Below the pieces are notes generated by a model. The model was not told the origin of the DNA. It worked only from the letters and a program-made list of their open reading frames with translations, and did not search any database. Position numbers and translations under genes: made by a program. A DNA stretch of 64,000 nucleotides, from the NCBI RefSeq assembly GCF_000003815.2, contig NC_049980.1, positions 26,106,951 to 26,170,950 of the forward strand. Reading direction: 5' to 3'. Positions 44,501-55,270 of this stretch are shown piece by piece; within the stretch, counting starts at the first letter, position 1; each line of letters starts with the position of its first letter. The stretch comes from Branchiostoma floridae (lineage: Eukaryota > Chordata > Leptocardii > Amphioxiformes > Branchiostomatidae).

Positions 44501-46774
44501 GATGGGCAGATAGCCGTATCAGCCCGACCATCTTCACGCTACTCCCCCGGGCCGTTACCCGGGCGTTACCCCCGGTAATCTTCAAACAGATGTTTGGAAG
44601 TGGGATTTCTACCTGGGCTTCAGCATGCACCCATCCCTGTCAACATCTGCTTAGAGATTGGATCCCACCCACTAATAACTGCGCACGTGATCCCCGCTAG
44701 TCCCCACCAGATTCCTTTACTTGCGCTGAAAATGGCCAAATGGGGGTTAATAACCTGCCAGATGGTGCAAATGTGTAACTCTATGATCCTCTATGGCCAG
44801 CTCAATGATCCTCTATGGCCAGCCGGTGCACAAATCATGGCGGTTTTACTCGTCAGATGAACATCATTGGATGCACTCTGAAGGTGTCAGGGGATGTGCG
44901 GGGATGTAGCATGGATATCCATCGTATATTTTTGTGAGATCGGGCTGGGGTCTAGTATCCAGGCTAGCGGGGATGCGGACATCTGGTTTGTAAGTGTGGT
45001 TTTGTCTGATCGCATCTCCATGAAATTGACCAGTGGAGAGGGCCTTGGCAAACACGACGTGTACAGGGGAAGGGAGAAGCGTTACACCTGCAATCAATTC
45101 TCCAGTTAGGTCGACTCGCCGTCACGGTGCATTCGATTGGGCGGCACGCGTATGATTGCTTATCTAAAAGGCTAGGCACAGCACGGTGCTTTTGGCTAAG
45201 TAAACAGTTAGCGGATCCAAACCGCAAGATGACTGATCAATGACAAGATAGGGTTCTCAGCTGGCGGGAGGAACGGAGGAGTCCCGTATCATCCATATTT
45301 CCGTTAGCGATCGGGCTTCACAACGTGACGCGGTCCCAGGACTTTAAAGTTTTCAAAAATCATCACGGTTTAAGCCGAAGAAGATGTGAAGCTACCCTAA
45401 CTCATGTGGGGCTCTCCGGGCGATCGGTTACTCTACGGTTACTCCCCGGCGGATTAGTCAGATTAACGGTCAAGCTTTCCCTCCTGCCAACGCAGAGGAG
45501 AGAGCCCCATGTGGTTTATAGATCTTTCTACTCTCCTAGCAGATCTTTAGGTTTTCTTTCTACGGCTTATTCTACGATTCCTCCTGATTGTAATTCTTAT
45601 GATTTATGAAGAGGGATCAGGGGAAAGTCGCGGTCACATTAGCCTGGGTGTTATAACTGCCATCTCAGTTTTCCACGACTCCCAGAGCAGAGTATGGAGC
45701 CGCGGAAAACTCATTAGGATGGCACCAGGCTATAAAAAAAAGGCCTTTGAGACTTTGTAGAAAAGGCCGTAACAAAGCAACAAAATACTAGTGACAAGCG
45801 AAACCTTTCTGTCGACTTGTGGACCTGAGGCCTGGAGAACTTATCAGAAGCACAGAGCGTGTTCTGGGGGAGTCGTTTCGCCTCCCGTGACAATTGGAGT
45901 GAAAGGTCGCGATCTCCCAGGACCTGTTGATCTAACAATCAGCTTCTGTATGGTAGACCATATTTTAGCGTTAGCAGCAACAAAGTCAGTTCAGCTCACT
46001 TCAAAATGCTATAAGTTACGACATCTACACCAACGTCTAGATTCGGCATAAACCGGGGTTGTCATATTTTACGCCATACATGTATGAGTAAGTTGGATAA
46101 TTAATCGGCTAGATACGACACAAGTGGGTGTACACTAGTTGTTAGTTCCACAGTGCGCGTGTATGCACACCTGTATTGTACAGTGTGTACACGTTGTACC
46201 AGTGTTACCAGTGAAGTGTGTGAACTCCGGTGCTGCACAAACTTTTGATGTGTCCAAAATGACTCCACAAGTGGGAATCCAAGTGAATATTATTCGCGCG
46301 AGTTAACAAACAAATTAAGCTGTGAAATATGATATACCGTGCAGTCACAAGTTTGTATGGGCTCTAGATCTGTTGTCCTTCGTTTCCGAACATACCGAAC
46401 AATTAGCGAGTTTCAGAAGAAAGACAAGTTCCGTCCAAAGTTTCGACTGGAAATGATTCATTTACGCGAGTAAATCCGAAGCGACTACTGCGAATTCGCT
46501 TCCCTTTGTGTGCTGATCATCAGTTTAACTTTCTGCAATCTAATTTACCCCCTCGGACGAACCCATCATGGCATCACTGACTCATACTCATAGCCGGGCT
46601 TTGCGTCGGAAGGTTTATTTTTAAGTCCTAGATCCTACGGTCCGCCAGGCCTTCCTGAAATAGTAGAATTGGGAAAAATAGGATGAATAATCACCCAATG
46701 GATTCCGTCCTTGGGAAGTGTAAAGCCGAGCTTCTCTAGGCAAGTTGTTCTTCCTACAGCAAGTACCTAGCTAG
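44501..46774. other. Non-coding, CpG-containing stretch with MITE ends
   Basis: Contains a MITE-like end AACATCTGCTTAGAGATTGG (44642-44661) and an end reading GAGATCGGGCTGGGGTCTAG then TATCCAGGCTAG (44937-44968). The latter matches 63622-63658 (GAGATCGGGCTGGGGATCTT ... ACAGGCTAG), so a dispersed family is present. ATGATCCTCTATGGCCAGC is tandemly duplicated near 44782-44822. No gene is supported. Confidence 0.5.
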
Positions 46775-47044
46775 AACCACTACCGCGCGTCAGGAGTTTG
46801 CCCTAGAACCGCTGGAGTGGCCGTCCCTAATGAGATCTGCACAGACGAGTGGGTCGTCACTCGGCTGAGGAAACTAATCGGGCGAGAAAGCGCTTTGATC
46901 TTGTTTAACACCGCGGATGGAAATAACAATAAATTCTGCAGCTCGGTGTATGGGAGGGTTTGTCCTGAGAGGTGGGGAACTTCTGCTTTCCGCATCTACA
47001 GGTCGGGTTCGGATTATTTGTGGTGGGATTACAGCAGCGGCTAA
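46775..47044 (+). CDS. Coding-like open fragment, unidentified
   Basis: Open from just after TAG 46772-46774 to TAA 47042-47044. Translated from GTG 46817 it reads TDEWVVTRLRKLIGRESALI, LFNTADGNNNKFCSSVYGRV, CPERWGTSAFRIYRSGSDYL and WWDYSSG. It has aromatic clusters (YLWWDY), a Cys pair and balanced charge, more like a small secreted or globular domain than random translation. No start codon context, splice sites or family recognised. The minus strand is also open (46780-46995). Possibly an exon, a transposon-derived fragment or chance. Confidence 0.25.
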   Translation, partial: NHYRASGVCPRTAGVAVPNEICTDEWVVTRLRKLIGRESALILFNTADGNNNKFCSSVYGRVCPERWGTSAFRIYRSGSDYLWWDYSSG

Positions 47045-47263
47045 GTGGTGTGCCAGACGGACACAGTAGTACTAGTGGGACCTAATAGTAATAGTCACCT
47101 CCCTACCCTACTGCCCTGGTCGCAAGTCACTTTGTTAGTCTTCTCCGATCCACTTGCCCTCCTGGTACTGGACTTCATCTTCCAGAAGTTATTTATTTTC
47201 TATTAATCTTATAGAAGTTGATACCAGTCTATGGTATCACGGTGAACCTGATGTGTTTCAGTG

Positions 47264-47384
47264 ATCTCCAGGCAGACTTACCGTTGTCATAAGGAGTTTA
47301 CGTGGCCAATGAGTGCCCCGGTGGCTCAGAACACTCCTTGGTCAGCTTACTCATTATGTCACCGGTAGATCTGCCTGGAGAGTT
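47264..47384. mobile_element. MITE of the CTCC(A)RGCAGATC family, ~121 bp
   Basis: The left end ATCTCCAGGCAGACTTACCG (47264-47283) and the right end, read on the minus strand from 47384 (AACTCTCCAGGCAGATCTAC then CGGTGACATAATGAG), are inverted copies over ~35 bp. The interior CACTCCTTGGTCAGCTTAC matches CACTCCTTGGTCAGTTGGGTAC in the 12513-12682 element. Confidence 0.8.
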
Positions 47385-48119
47385 GTGTTTCACCCGGTTG
47401 ATGTTCACACTATGATGTAGTAGATTTTATTTATCATGCTGTAATAGCTCGACGGCCCAGTTCAGAGGTGACCATCTGCCGAACACCTGTTCCAACATTG
47501 ACGGATTACTCTGCCTGATAGTCAGATTACTCCGCCGGTACTTCTGCGGTTTATAGATGTCAACAGTTGTCAGCTGGGCCCGCCAGCAGAACTGTCCAGG
47601 CAGAACACAGCATTTCAAAACTTCCGTGCTGGAGTCGTAGGACCTCGTAGATGTTCTTCATGTTTAAGGCTCATGAATGAAATAATGTTTTTGGATCGGC
47701 ATTGGCGGTTGGTTCTGTCTTATGCGACAATCTAGTTTATCCCCGGTGCTTCACAACCTCCTGTGCTTCAAAGTGTGAAAAGACAACAACAACAATGTCA
47801 GCAATCACAAATGTTTGTTCGTTGGTTGGTATAGATATGAAGAACATACAGAAATGAATGCGCGAATAACTTTCTTGTCCAACGTTTGCCCGAGAAGTAC
47901 TGTATGCCATGGAAACGCACCTCATTGTGTGTAGAGGTTGTCGCAGTAGTTCTGATGTACAGTATGAGTATAAACAGAAGAATCTATTCCAGCTGTCCAC
48001 AGTTTTTCATTACTAATATATCACTGTCACAACAACAGCAGTTAAATAGTTCAGATGTGTTTACTGTGAGCGAACCCTTGTTCGGGACAGGTGGTAGACC
48101 GTGCCCCTGCTTGGCGTTA
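47385..48119. other. Non-coding stretch
   Basis: No supported gene or repeat. Short frames on both strands are unremarkable. Confidence 0.5.
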
Positions 48120-48216
48120 CACGAATAAGGTATGACGTGCCGTGTTACAACTTACAAGAATAAGGTATGACGTGCTGTGTTACAGGAATGGGGTATGACG
48201 CGTGGTGATACAGAAG
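48120..48216. repeat. Tandem repeat, ~30-37 bp unit, 3 copies
   Basis: GAATAAGGTATGACGTGCCG then TGTTACA..., GAATAAGGTATGACGTGCTG then TGTTACAG, and GAATGGGGTATGACGCGTGG then TGATACAG. Each copy contains a TGACG half-CRE word. Such repeats can look like regulatory clusters without being so. Confidence 0.85.
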
Positions 48217-48724
48217 TCGTTGTGATGGATAATGCAGCTCAAACGATGTAGCACTCGCTGAAGGCGGTAAACGGGAAAATGTAGAAACGTTGACCCTAGG
48301 GTTGGAACGCAACTCCTTCTGGTTGAAAGACGGGGTCTTCTCAAACAGAAAACGGCAGTGTCGAGAATTAGAAATATGATCATAGTAACGAAACTGGATG
48401 TGCCTGACATAGAGAATTATACCTTTGTTGCGTGGGGCGTATTTCCTCTAATGGCTTGCCTGACATGTCAATGCAAATAATCACATTCGGGGCTTACGAT
48501 GAGCTGACTGTGATTATAAATGGAGTATTCCTACATTTTTGTTCAAAGTTAATCAGTCGCAAAGTGTACAGAAGAAGATCGGTTCCTGATGATATCACTT
48601 CTGGTTGGATCCCTGCTCATCTGTAGCGTATACAGTTTCCGACAAATGTGGAAATGAGTTATGGTATTGGTTCTGTAGCGTGTATGAATTTGACAGTAGG
48701 CTCATGAGACAGATGTTTGTTTCA
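48217..48724. other. Non-coding stretch
   Basis: No gene or repeat recognised. Confidence 0.5.
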
Positions 48725-48965
48725 GACTAGGCTGGGTCCAGGTGCGGTCCAGGTCCAAAGGATCATCAGGTCCAGTTCCGGACCTGAACCTGAACCTAAT
48801 TATCTGTCAAATGAAAACTTGTGAACGGGCGATACTTAAACCAGTCCATTTCGCTACAAAGGATGCTGTCTGGTGGAAATCTAATCGGTCCAAAATTCGG
48901 TCCACTGACTTTTTTCATCTTCGTTTTTTTACCAATCCAACAAGAAAAAACGGCTTTACACGGTA
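48725..48965. repeat. GGTCC/GGACC-rich dispersed-repeat-like segment
   Basis: GGGTCCAGGTGCGGTCCAGG, CCAAAGGATCATCAGGTCCAG, CGGACCTGAACCTGAACCT, then AATCGGTCCAAAATTCGGTCC, and the palindromic GGTACCGGT. Multiple short inverted GGTCC words can fold on each other. This looks like a decayed mobile repeat. The longest open frame of the window (48742-49257, 171 codons) runs through it and is not considered a gene. Confidence 0.5.
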
Positions 48966-49204
48966 CCGGTATGCACCCCTATTTCAGACCTTATGTGTGA
49001 TAAGTACGGCGATCGGAAAGGGATGTTTTCGGCACAGGTGTGGATGTGGCCGCACAGGAAATTCCTACATACTGTTCCGCTCACGCCGTGATAAGGCGCG
49101 ACAGGTGCAGCGCGGGGAAATGGCGATGGCATCTGGAGCCTCCGGCTTCTTTTTTTTTCTGAAAATTTCCCATTTTTTGTTGTTGAACACAATCTCAAAG
49201 TGTC
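48966..49204. other. CpG-rich non-coding segment
   Basis: GCGATCGG, GGCCGCACAGG, CTCACGCCGTGATAAGGCGC and GCAGCGCGGGG lie within ~130 bp. It could belong to the same decayed mobile element as the preceding segment. No coding reading is convincing. Confidence 0.4.
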
Positions 49205-49258
49205 ATTGGAATGAACTGGCAGAGCAAAAACAAAACAGTTCTGCCAGTTCATTCTAAT
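49205..49258. repeat. Strong hairpin, 19 bp arms with one mismatch
   Basis: ATTGGAATGAACTGGCAGA (49205-49223) pairs with TCTGCCAGTTCATTCTAAT (49240-49258), with one G-U-type mismatch and a 16 nt A-rich loop. An RNA from either strand would fold stably. The loop and stem are short for a typical microRNA precursor. It is more likely the core of a small inverted-repeat element. Confidence 0.85.
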
Positions 49259-50460
49259 GATGCTGAAGAAGAGTGATGAGTTCACTCGAAATGTCCGGAA
49301 TTTATTCTGTAACGTATGAAGTTGTAGAGATTGAATTATCTTTGAATAGATGCTGTTCATCTGTTGTTTTACAGACCGTCTACAGCTAAGGGGACGTTTA
49401 ACCTGCATAAACGGAACTCTCTAAAATAAAAGCGTTTCTACTTCCCAGTGGGTCGTGAGTGGACCGCACATTCTGATGGGATATGACAGGTTTTGTAGAG
49501 ATTTTCCCGCCGTTAGAATATCGATGAACCTGCCTGGGGAACAGATGGCAGCCTGATCAGCCCGTAATCCTGCACTTATTACATTACGAAACAGCTGCTC
49601 GCCGCCCTCCTGCCCTACATACTAGTAAGCCTACTAGTAAACGACACGCGCGTCATAACACGCGTATCTCATGTCAGAGCAGAGGTTATGCAGAGGAGGT
49701 CCGTAACGTTTCCTGACTGATGGGATCGTGTTCTGTTGTCAGAGAAACCGTCCGGCTGTCAGAAATAATTACGATTTTTTTTCGCAGCTTGGAGATTACT
49801 CATACGGCGCACGTATAACACTCGACACTTTGGGTTTACACGCTTGTGATTTCCTTTGGGTTTCAAACGCTTTTGGGTTTCCCTGGCTATAGGGTTTGTG
49901 TGTGACACCAGTAGGTATCGCCAAGTAGTTGCAACGTTACCAGTGTGAAGAAAGCTTTGGCTTCGGAAGACTTCTTCTCCCTCCGCGTCATGAATAAATC
50001 AGCAGCTAATTCGGCTCCGCGTAATGACAATTTCATGCCTGCCACTTCTCGCGCCGTTCGTCATTTACGCCTTCTTTGATTCCGTCAACATAAAAGGCAG
50101 TAAAAGCCGTACGTTATATGGAGTTTATTCCCCGCTTAGAAACCGTTGAGCTGGTTTCAAACGCCCGTCCCGTGGAAGTCGTGTTCCGGGCCGCCGGGTT
50201 TCACGACACAAATCCGAGGGGGAAGGAACAGAGCCCGAGCCAATTATCAGAGTCTTCGCATTGCTGACAAAACTCGCCGTGAACGCGGCGTCACCCTGTC
50301 AATGACCTTTGGGCAAAGTTTTTTGATTACCAGAAGGACGCCAGAATGTCGAGCGTATTTTTCGGCACTTTGAACGATGTACGATTTTTTGCCTCGTGTA
50401 AATCGTGCCTTCGTCTGAAAATCTGCCCCGTTACATGAGACAGGGGTGAGATAAGCTAAA
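49259..50460. other. Non-coding stretch
   Basis: CpG-containing, no supported gene. GGGTTT.. words repeat at 49830-49890 (TTTGGGTTTACACGC, TTTGGGTTTCAAACGC, TTTGGGTTTCCCTGG), a small tandem repeat. The segment at 49260-49310 has a CTGAAGAAG...CTCGAAATGTCCGG pattern that I also see near 55670, likely a dispersed-repeat remnant. Confidence 0.5.
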
Positions 50461-50952
50461 GGCACAACCCGCCGTACGTGCTTTTTGTCCGTACATTTTT
50501 GGGAGCCACGTTGTTCTCAAAAAGTGGGGAGGAGTGGCAAGAGCAGGGAGGGAGTACGTCCCAACGCACGTCACTCGCACGGTTGCGCAAGTTGTAAGCC
50601 GGTAAGCCGGTTGCATACATCGTTCGCTGCGCAAGTGGTAAGTGAGTTGAACGTGCGATCTCTGTGCGATTGTCACGTTACTGTATGCAGGCCCTACTTA
50701 CACGTGCTGCGTACGTACGGTGTCCTTACTCGTTGTACGGGGTGCGCGCGTCGCAAATTGCGCGCGTCGCAAATTCGGAGCCCGATGGCATAGACAGTTC
50801 TACATGCACCTAGAGTTCTATGTCGTGTCAGCGTGCTCCGAAATCCGTTGGATTCCGTACGGTTTCGTACGGAGGCGGGTACTTACCACTTACGGATCCC
50901 AAAAGATTGCCCACGCAGTCACCACGCAGTTGCACGTATGGCGGCTTGTGCC
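50461..50952. mobile_element. CACAACCCGCCGTACG-family TIR element, copy 1
   Basis: The left end GGCACAACCCGCCGTACGTGC (50461-50481) is inverted at the right end (GCACGTATGGCGGCTTGTGCC, 50932-50952), 21 bp with two mismatches. The word CTAAA directly flanks both sides (50456-50460 and 50953-50957) and may be a target duplication or part of the longer TIR seen in copy 2. The distal half (CGTGTCAGCGTGCTCCGAAA, TCGTACGGAGGCGGGTACTT, ACCACTTACGGATCCCAAAA) is closely related to copy 2. It is rich in CGTACG palindromes. There is no transposase. Overlapping Ala/Arg/Cys-rich frames on both strands are artefacts. Confidence 0.85.
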
Positions 50953-51268
50953 CTAAAGCCTGGGGCACAACCCGCCGTACGTGCAATTTATCCGTACGTT
51001 TTTTGTGGAGGCCACGTCAGTCTGTACATGTCAGGTGCGTCGCCCGTACTGGCACGTACGGAGGGCGAATCCGCAGCCCGAACGCAGAGAAAGTTCTGCA
51101 TGCACTTAAATTTCTACGGCGTGTCTGCGTGCTCCCAAATCCGTGGGAATCGCCACGTGTTCGTACGGAGACGGTACTTACCACTTACGGATACCAAAAA
51201 ATTGCCCATGTTTTGGCACGTAGACAGCACGCACTTGCAAGTACGGCGGGTTGTGCCCCTAGCTTTAG
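50953..51268. mobile_element. CACAACCCGCCGTACG-family TIR element, copy 2 (head-to-tail with copy 1)
   Basis: GGGGCACAACCCGCCGTACG (50962-50981, extending to 50986) and its inverted partner (51235-51259) match at 24 of 25 positions. Allowing two differences, the TIR extends outward to CTAAAG (50953) and CTTTAG (51268), about 34 bp. It abuts copy 1 with no spacer and in the same orientation. Its interior (GCGTGTCTGCGTGCTCCCAA, TCGTACGGAGACGGTACTTA, CCACTTACGGATACCAAAAA) parallels copy 1, but it lacks ~175 bp of that copy's interior. Confidence 0.88.
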
Positions 51269-53876
51269 CTATACCTACGATCATTTGCCTATGCCTAAAA
51301 TCGCGTGTTGATTGAGAGAGGATTACTCATTTAAGCTCGCAGACTGATCCGGAGCGCTATTTCCCTGCTGTTTGACTCCGGGAATGGAGAATTAAGAAGT
51401 CTTGCCATGCCCTGTACATGTGTAAGAGTTTGGACAGAACTTCTCTCATCTCTCTTGCAGACACGTCCCAAGTAGCAGCTGTGAAGCAAAGTTATAGCCA
51501 TGCTAATATAGCAATAGCAATAGCAATAGCATGCTTCTTGTCCAGACATTTCTATCCCTTCCAGTTTGCTGCTTTCTGATTGCATGATTTTTATGCGGCA
51601 GCCTCCAAGGGTTGATGTGTGGTCCAATCTCCAGGCAGATGTTAGGGAATGCTAAACCGTCACATTTTCCTGGTTGTCCTTTCCTGTGTCGAAATGTCTT
51701 CCTTACCTTGACACAGAAAATGCTGGCTTGGAAACATAACGGTTAAGATTTCCTCCATCTGCTTGGAAGCTTAGCGTGACAAAGGAGGTTTTTACTATAA
51801 CTTTATTGGAGTCAGAAAACGTGACGATCATCCACCCCAACATCTGCTTGAACTTAGAGAGCAGCCCTGATAACATGCAGCCCTCCAACTGGAACACCAC
51901 TCACCAGCCGTCCCGCTGTGAGCTTGGACTCAAATATCAGCCTGTCTTTAAACTTGGAGTGTTTACAGCTATTTAAAGCCCGGTCCGATTGCGTGGGTGT
52001 ATGTCTGCAGCCCGGTCACGTGGCGATCACGTGGCACAGCGGGTGGGGAGGGGCAAGTCGGCCTCCCGACAGGTTTTACATCAAACAGGTGTCCTGTCAA
52101 CACTGTGTTTCGTGTTTCGGCTGAGCTGCAGATCTTTTCCTTGGTTGTTTTTGCGGATGTGGAGTTAGAGTTAACAAAATGTTGCTTTCCTGTTGTTTGT
52201 GTGTCTAGATTACAGCCATTTGCTGGCGTGTATGTTGGAGTAGCTGAGAAATGATGTCATACTTCCAAAATGGATGTACAAATGTAGTGTAGCACTAGCA
52301 GACTCTGAACGAATGAAAGAAGCTTAATTCATTTGTCTGACGCTTAACACGCCCAGCCCACGTGGATATATAAGACATGAAAAGAAAGTACAGATTATTT
52401 GATACATATGGCAAGAGGTCAGAAGTATATATTAATATAGTTGACTTTTATAAGATTAAGAAACAGTAGATAAATAGATATAATAGAATTCAGGCGTACA
52501 AAATCAACACTAATAGATACTTAAGCACACATATTCAAAGACAAAATCAGTAACAATACCCAATAGTTTTATGGATGTTCAGCATGTTTGTTTGTATTCT
52601 GGCCAGTTTGACGTTTGCGATTGTCACTTCTTTCAATCGTCCAGCACTTTAGCGATCGTTTGTGGAAACTGTCAGTCCCTGGAACAGACCAAGTTTATTT
52701 GGAATAGGGAAGCCTGAGCCAATATTATGGCTGGGTGTCCGTCCTGCGGGCTGAGGATCCGTACTAGCACTGCCAAGCGGGGAGGCAATACACATAACTT
52801 CCACTAGATCTATAGACCTCAATGCGATGGTACGGAATGTACAATTTACATGTACTGTGTCTGCGAGAAGGTTGTCATTTGCCCCTTAAAAATGTTACCC
52901 TGTGGTGACCAAACTCCCCCTGCGCATACTAGTATTCTCCCTAGCCATAGTTGTTATTCTCGTAGAGACATGCCGTGATGTGTGGCGGTCCGGGTGAGTA
53001 GGGGATGTGGTGTGTTGATGCAGGATCAAGTTTAGACAAGTGTGGGGAAAGGAGAACACCTGGAAGGAGGGGGAAGGGGGCGACAGGGGATCTGTTCTTT
53101 TCTATGCAGTTTTTTAAAAAGTTTAACCTAATCACGGCCCATTGTCCTCCCTTTAAACTACTAAAAGTGCCATTATCGCGCCAAGGAGACTGTTTGTGCA
53201 CGACGGTTTCTGCTGCACCGAGCTCCTGCATGATCGATTTTTGGATGCTCACTGCGATATGCTGCTTTCATTACGTGTATGTAGTGAGAGTCAGATGTTT
53301 TATCACAAGTAGGTCGTTGGTACAAAGCGACATCTTTGCAATCTTTCCCGCGAAAAGATCGATCGTTTGTCAACCTGTATAATCTCAAAGCCTTTGGCGA
53401 TGTGGATGCAGGCCAGACACCATAACACTGAACAGGCGACTCTGTTTCACAACATCCTCAACTCCGTAACTTTTGGCCCGACTATCAGCGTCACAACAGA
53501 CACACAAGTTCAACTCACGTCACTCTTCGCCGACTCTTAGAGTTACAACATCCACAAGTGTCGTAACTCGCGCGTAACTGTGATGCCCCCATTGCAAGTG
53601 TTACAACAGCCACAGCTCTCGTATCCCTACGGTTAGTGACTATGTCTCTCGGACTTGCTGAAAGAGTTGTGCCGCCAACTCCGCGAACATCTCTCGATTT
53701 TATGAAAGTTGGGCGACATTTGGTGACCTTCCCGGTGGATGATGGACGTCCTGATCCTCGTTCTGGCCGCAGATGGGAAATAAACCGACTTGTGGTGGAT
53801 AGTGATCTACTTTATCAGCTGTTTAACCATTCGGGTTATCGGGATGGATACAAAATCGATATGTTTTACATACTAC
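51269..53876. other. Non-coding stretch with minor repeats
   Basis: (AGCAAT)4 microsatellite at about 51508-51532. MITE-like ends CCAATCTCCAGGCAGATG (about 51626-51643) and ATCTGCTTGGAAGC (51758-51771). AT-rich AGATA-type DNA at 52390-52560. A purine-rich block is at 53040-53090. The + frames 53005-53382 and 53636-53965 are open but have no motif or splice context. Confidence 0.5.
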
Positions 53877-53966
53877 CCTCCGGGAGAGGTCGCCTGCTTG
53901 GCCGCCGGATCTACATACAGCCCTCCGGGGCAGACCGGCTGCGCGGCCGCGGGATTTACGGCTGAT
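53877..53966. repeat. GC-rich direct repeat, two 45 bp copies
   Basis: CCTCCGGGAGAGGTCGCCTG then CTTGGCCGCCGGATCTACAT (from 53877) and CCTCCGGGGCAGACCGGCTG then CGCGGCCGCGGGATTTACGG (from 53922). The 45 bp period is a multiple of 3, so open frames repeat a 15-residue block (PSGRGRLLGRRIYIQ / PSGADRLRGRGIYG). This explains the otherwise protein-like + frame. Confidence 0.85.
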
Positions 53967-54169
53967 AGGATCAGGTTGGCTGTCCGTTTCGCGCTGGTTC
54001 GTTTCCGCCGGCAGGTCCTGGAAGGAAATAGCCTTGCATTTACGAAGGGACGAATAAATGAATGTAAATGAACGAATATAAAAGACCAAATGAATGAATG
54101 GATGAATGACAATGAATTAATGGTTGAAAGAATAAATTAAGGAAAGAGAAAAAAGAAAGAAAAACTGAA

Positions 54170-54171
<2 letters not shown>

Positions 54172-54234
<63 letters not shown>
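54172..54234. repeat. (GAAA)n microsatellite, ~16 units
   Basis: An almost perfect tetranucleotide run, preceded by degenerate A/G-rich DNA and an (AATG)n-like stretch at 54050-54110. Confidence 0.97.
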
Positions 54235-54660
54235 GAACCTTCCTTACAGTGTCCGGTTTGTAATGGACACAGTCTTCTAATAAGCGAAACAGTGTGAGAC
54301 ACTCGGAGACTTTCTTAATTAAGTTCTTCTATTCCAAAGAACATCAACGCAGTTGTCTTCTGACAGTAACAGCCGGATTCGCAACGATGACGCAGATGCG
54401 GCGCTGATAAACCTGCGTAGTCACCTGAGCTGTTCTTTAAATATAGCCACCCGCAGTTCTTATTGAGCGGTTTGCTGAAGCTGTGACGTTATCATCTCCA
54501 GTGGCTCCAGGATGCTGATTGGTCTGCGCTTGCACCGTTCCAAATCTCTGTCTGTATGAAAATAGCTTTATAACAAGTCACAATCGTTCTACTTCAATGT
54601 CACTTCTTTGTCACACCCTACAAGTTCACTGTCAACACTAGAGATAATGGCATTTGACCG
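54235..54660. other. Non-coding stretch, promoter-like composition in part
   Basis: No gene. GATTGG, TGACG and CpG words occur between 54360 and 54540 upstream of the 54.7 kb site cluster. Confidence 0.4.
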
Positions 54661-54815
54661 TTGGTCCTTGACGTCATGGTATAACTACCGTATTTCGCCC
54701 ATATGGGCAAGAACGTCATGCAAATAAAGGTAATTCATTAAACGCCTCCTCTTTCCTCCAATAACCCACCAGATATCAGTAGAGTGGGTTCTGTAAGAGC
54801 AGGAAGAGCATGCGC
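54661..54815. promoter_or_regulatory. CRE / palindrome / octamer cluster
   Basis: A perfect cAMP-response element TGACGTCA (54669-54676), a 12 bp palindrome GCCCATATGGGC (54697-54708), a half CRE ACGTCA (54713-54718) and a perfect octamer ATGCAAAT (54718-54725) lie within 57 bp. GGTAATTCATTAAA and, ~80 bp on, the NRF1-like GCATGCGCACATCGCGCC follow. There is no overlapping coding frame. The density of complete consensus sites suggests a promoter or enhancer. No TSS can be shown. Confidence 0.45.
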
Positions 54816-54949
54816 ACATCGCGCCATTGTAACTTGCTACACGAACGTTTATCGGTCTTCTCTGATGTTCTCTATCTCAACTGTCCATCATCTGCGCACA
54901 GCAGCGTGCTCCTGGCGTCTATTCACACTATCTTGTACCGAAGCTCATA

Positions 54950-55270
54950 TTCCCTACGTCTTATAACAGACCGCATATTCTCCCTAATCAATCTGACAAC
55001 GGATCGCATGTTCACACTACTTTCCAACTGATAATAGATAGTACAATCATACTGATCAATGAATTAGTATAACAACGGATCACATGTTTACACTGCCTTC
55101 CAACTAATAACAGATGGCATATTCACTATGTGACAATGAAGCGCATATTCACACAAGTCAGTCTGATAACAGATCTTATACCCACACTACCCTCCACCTG
55201 ATCATGATTAACAACAGCACATTCATTCCAATCTGCACGGATCGCGTATTCACACTATCCTATGGCGTAC
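54950..55270. repeat. Degenerate tandem repeat (AACGGATCGCAT-TTCACACTA type)
   Basis: Words A(A/C)(C/A)GGATCGCATGTTCACACTA, CTTTCCAACTGATAATAGAT, AACGGATCACATGTTTACACTG, CCTTCCAACTAATAACAGAT and CACGGATCGCGTATTCACACTA recur at irregular 35-90 bp spacing. Old and diverged. Confidence 0.6.

Noticed and set aside
48742-49257. Longest + open frame (171 codons)
   Set aside because: It crosses a GGTCC-rich decayed repeat, a CpG-rich segment and the 49205 hairpin. The translation has poly-Phe and no domain. Frames of this size are expected by chance in the GC-richer part.
50820-51315. Two overlapping ~160-codon + frames
   Set aside because: Both are translations of the CGTACG-rich TIR elements.
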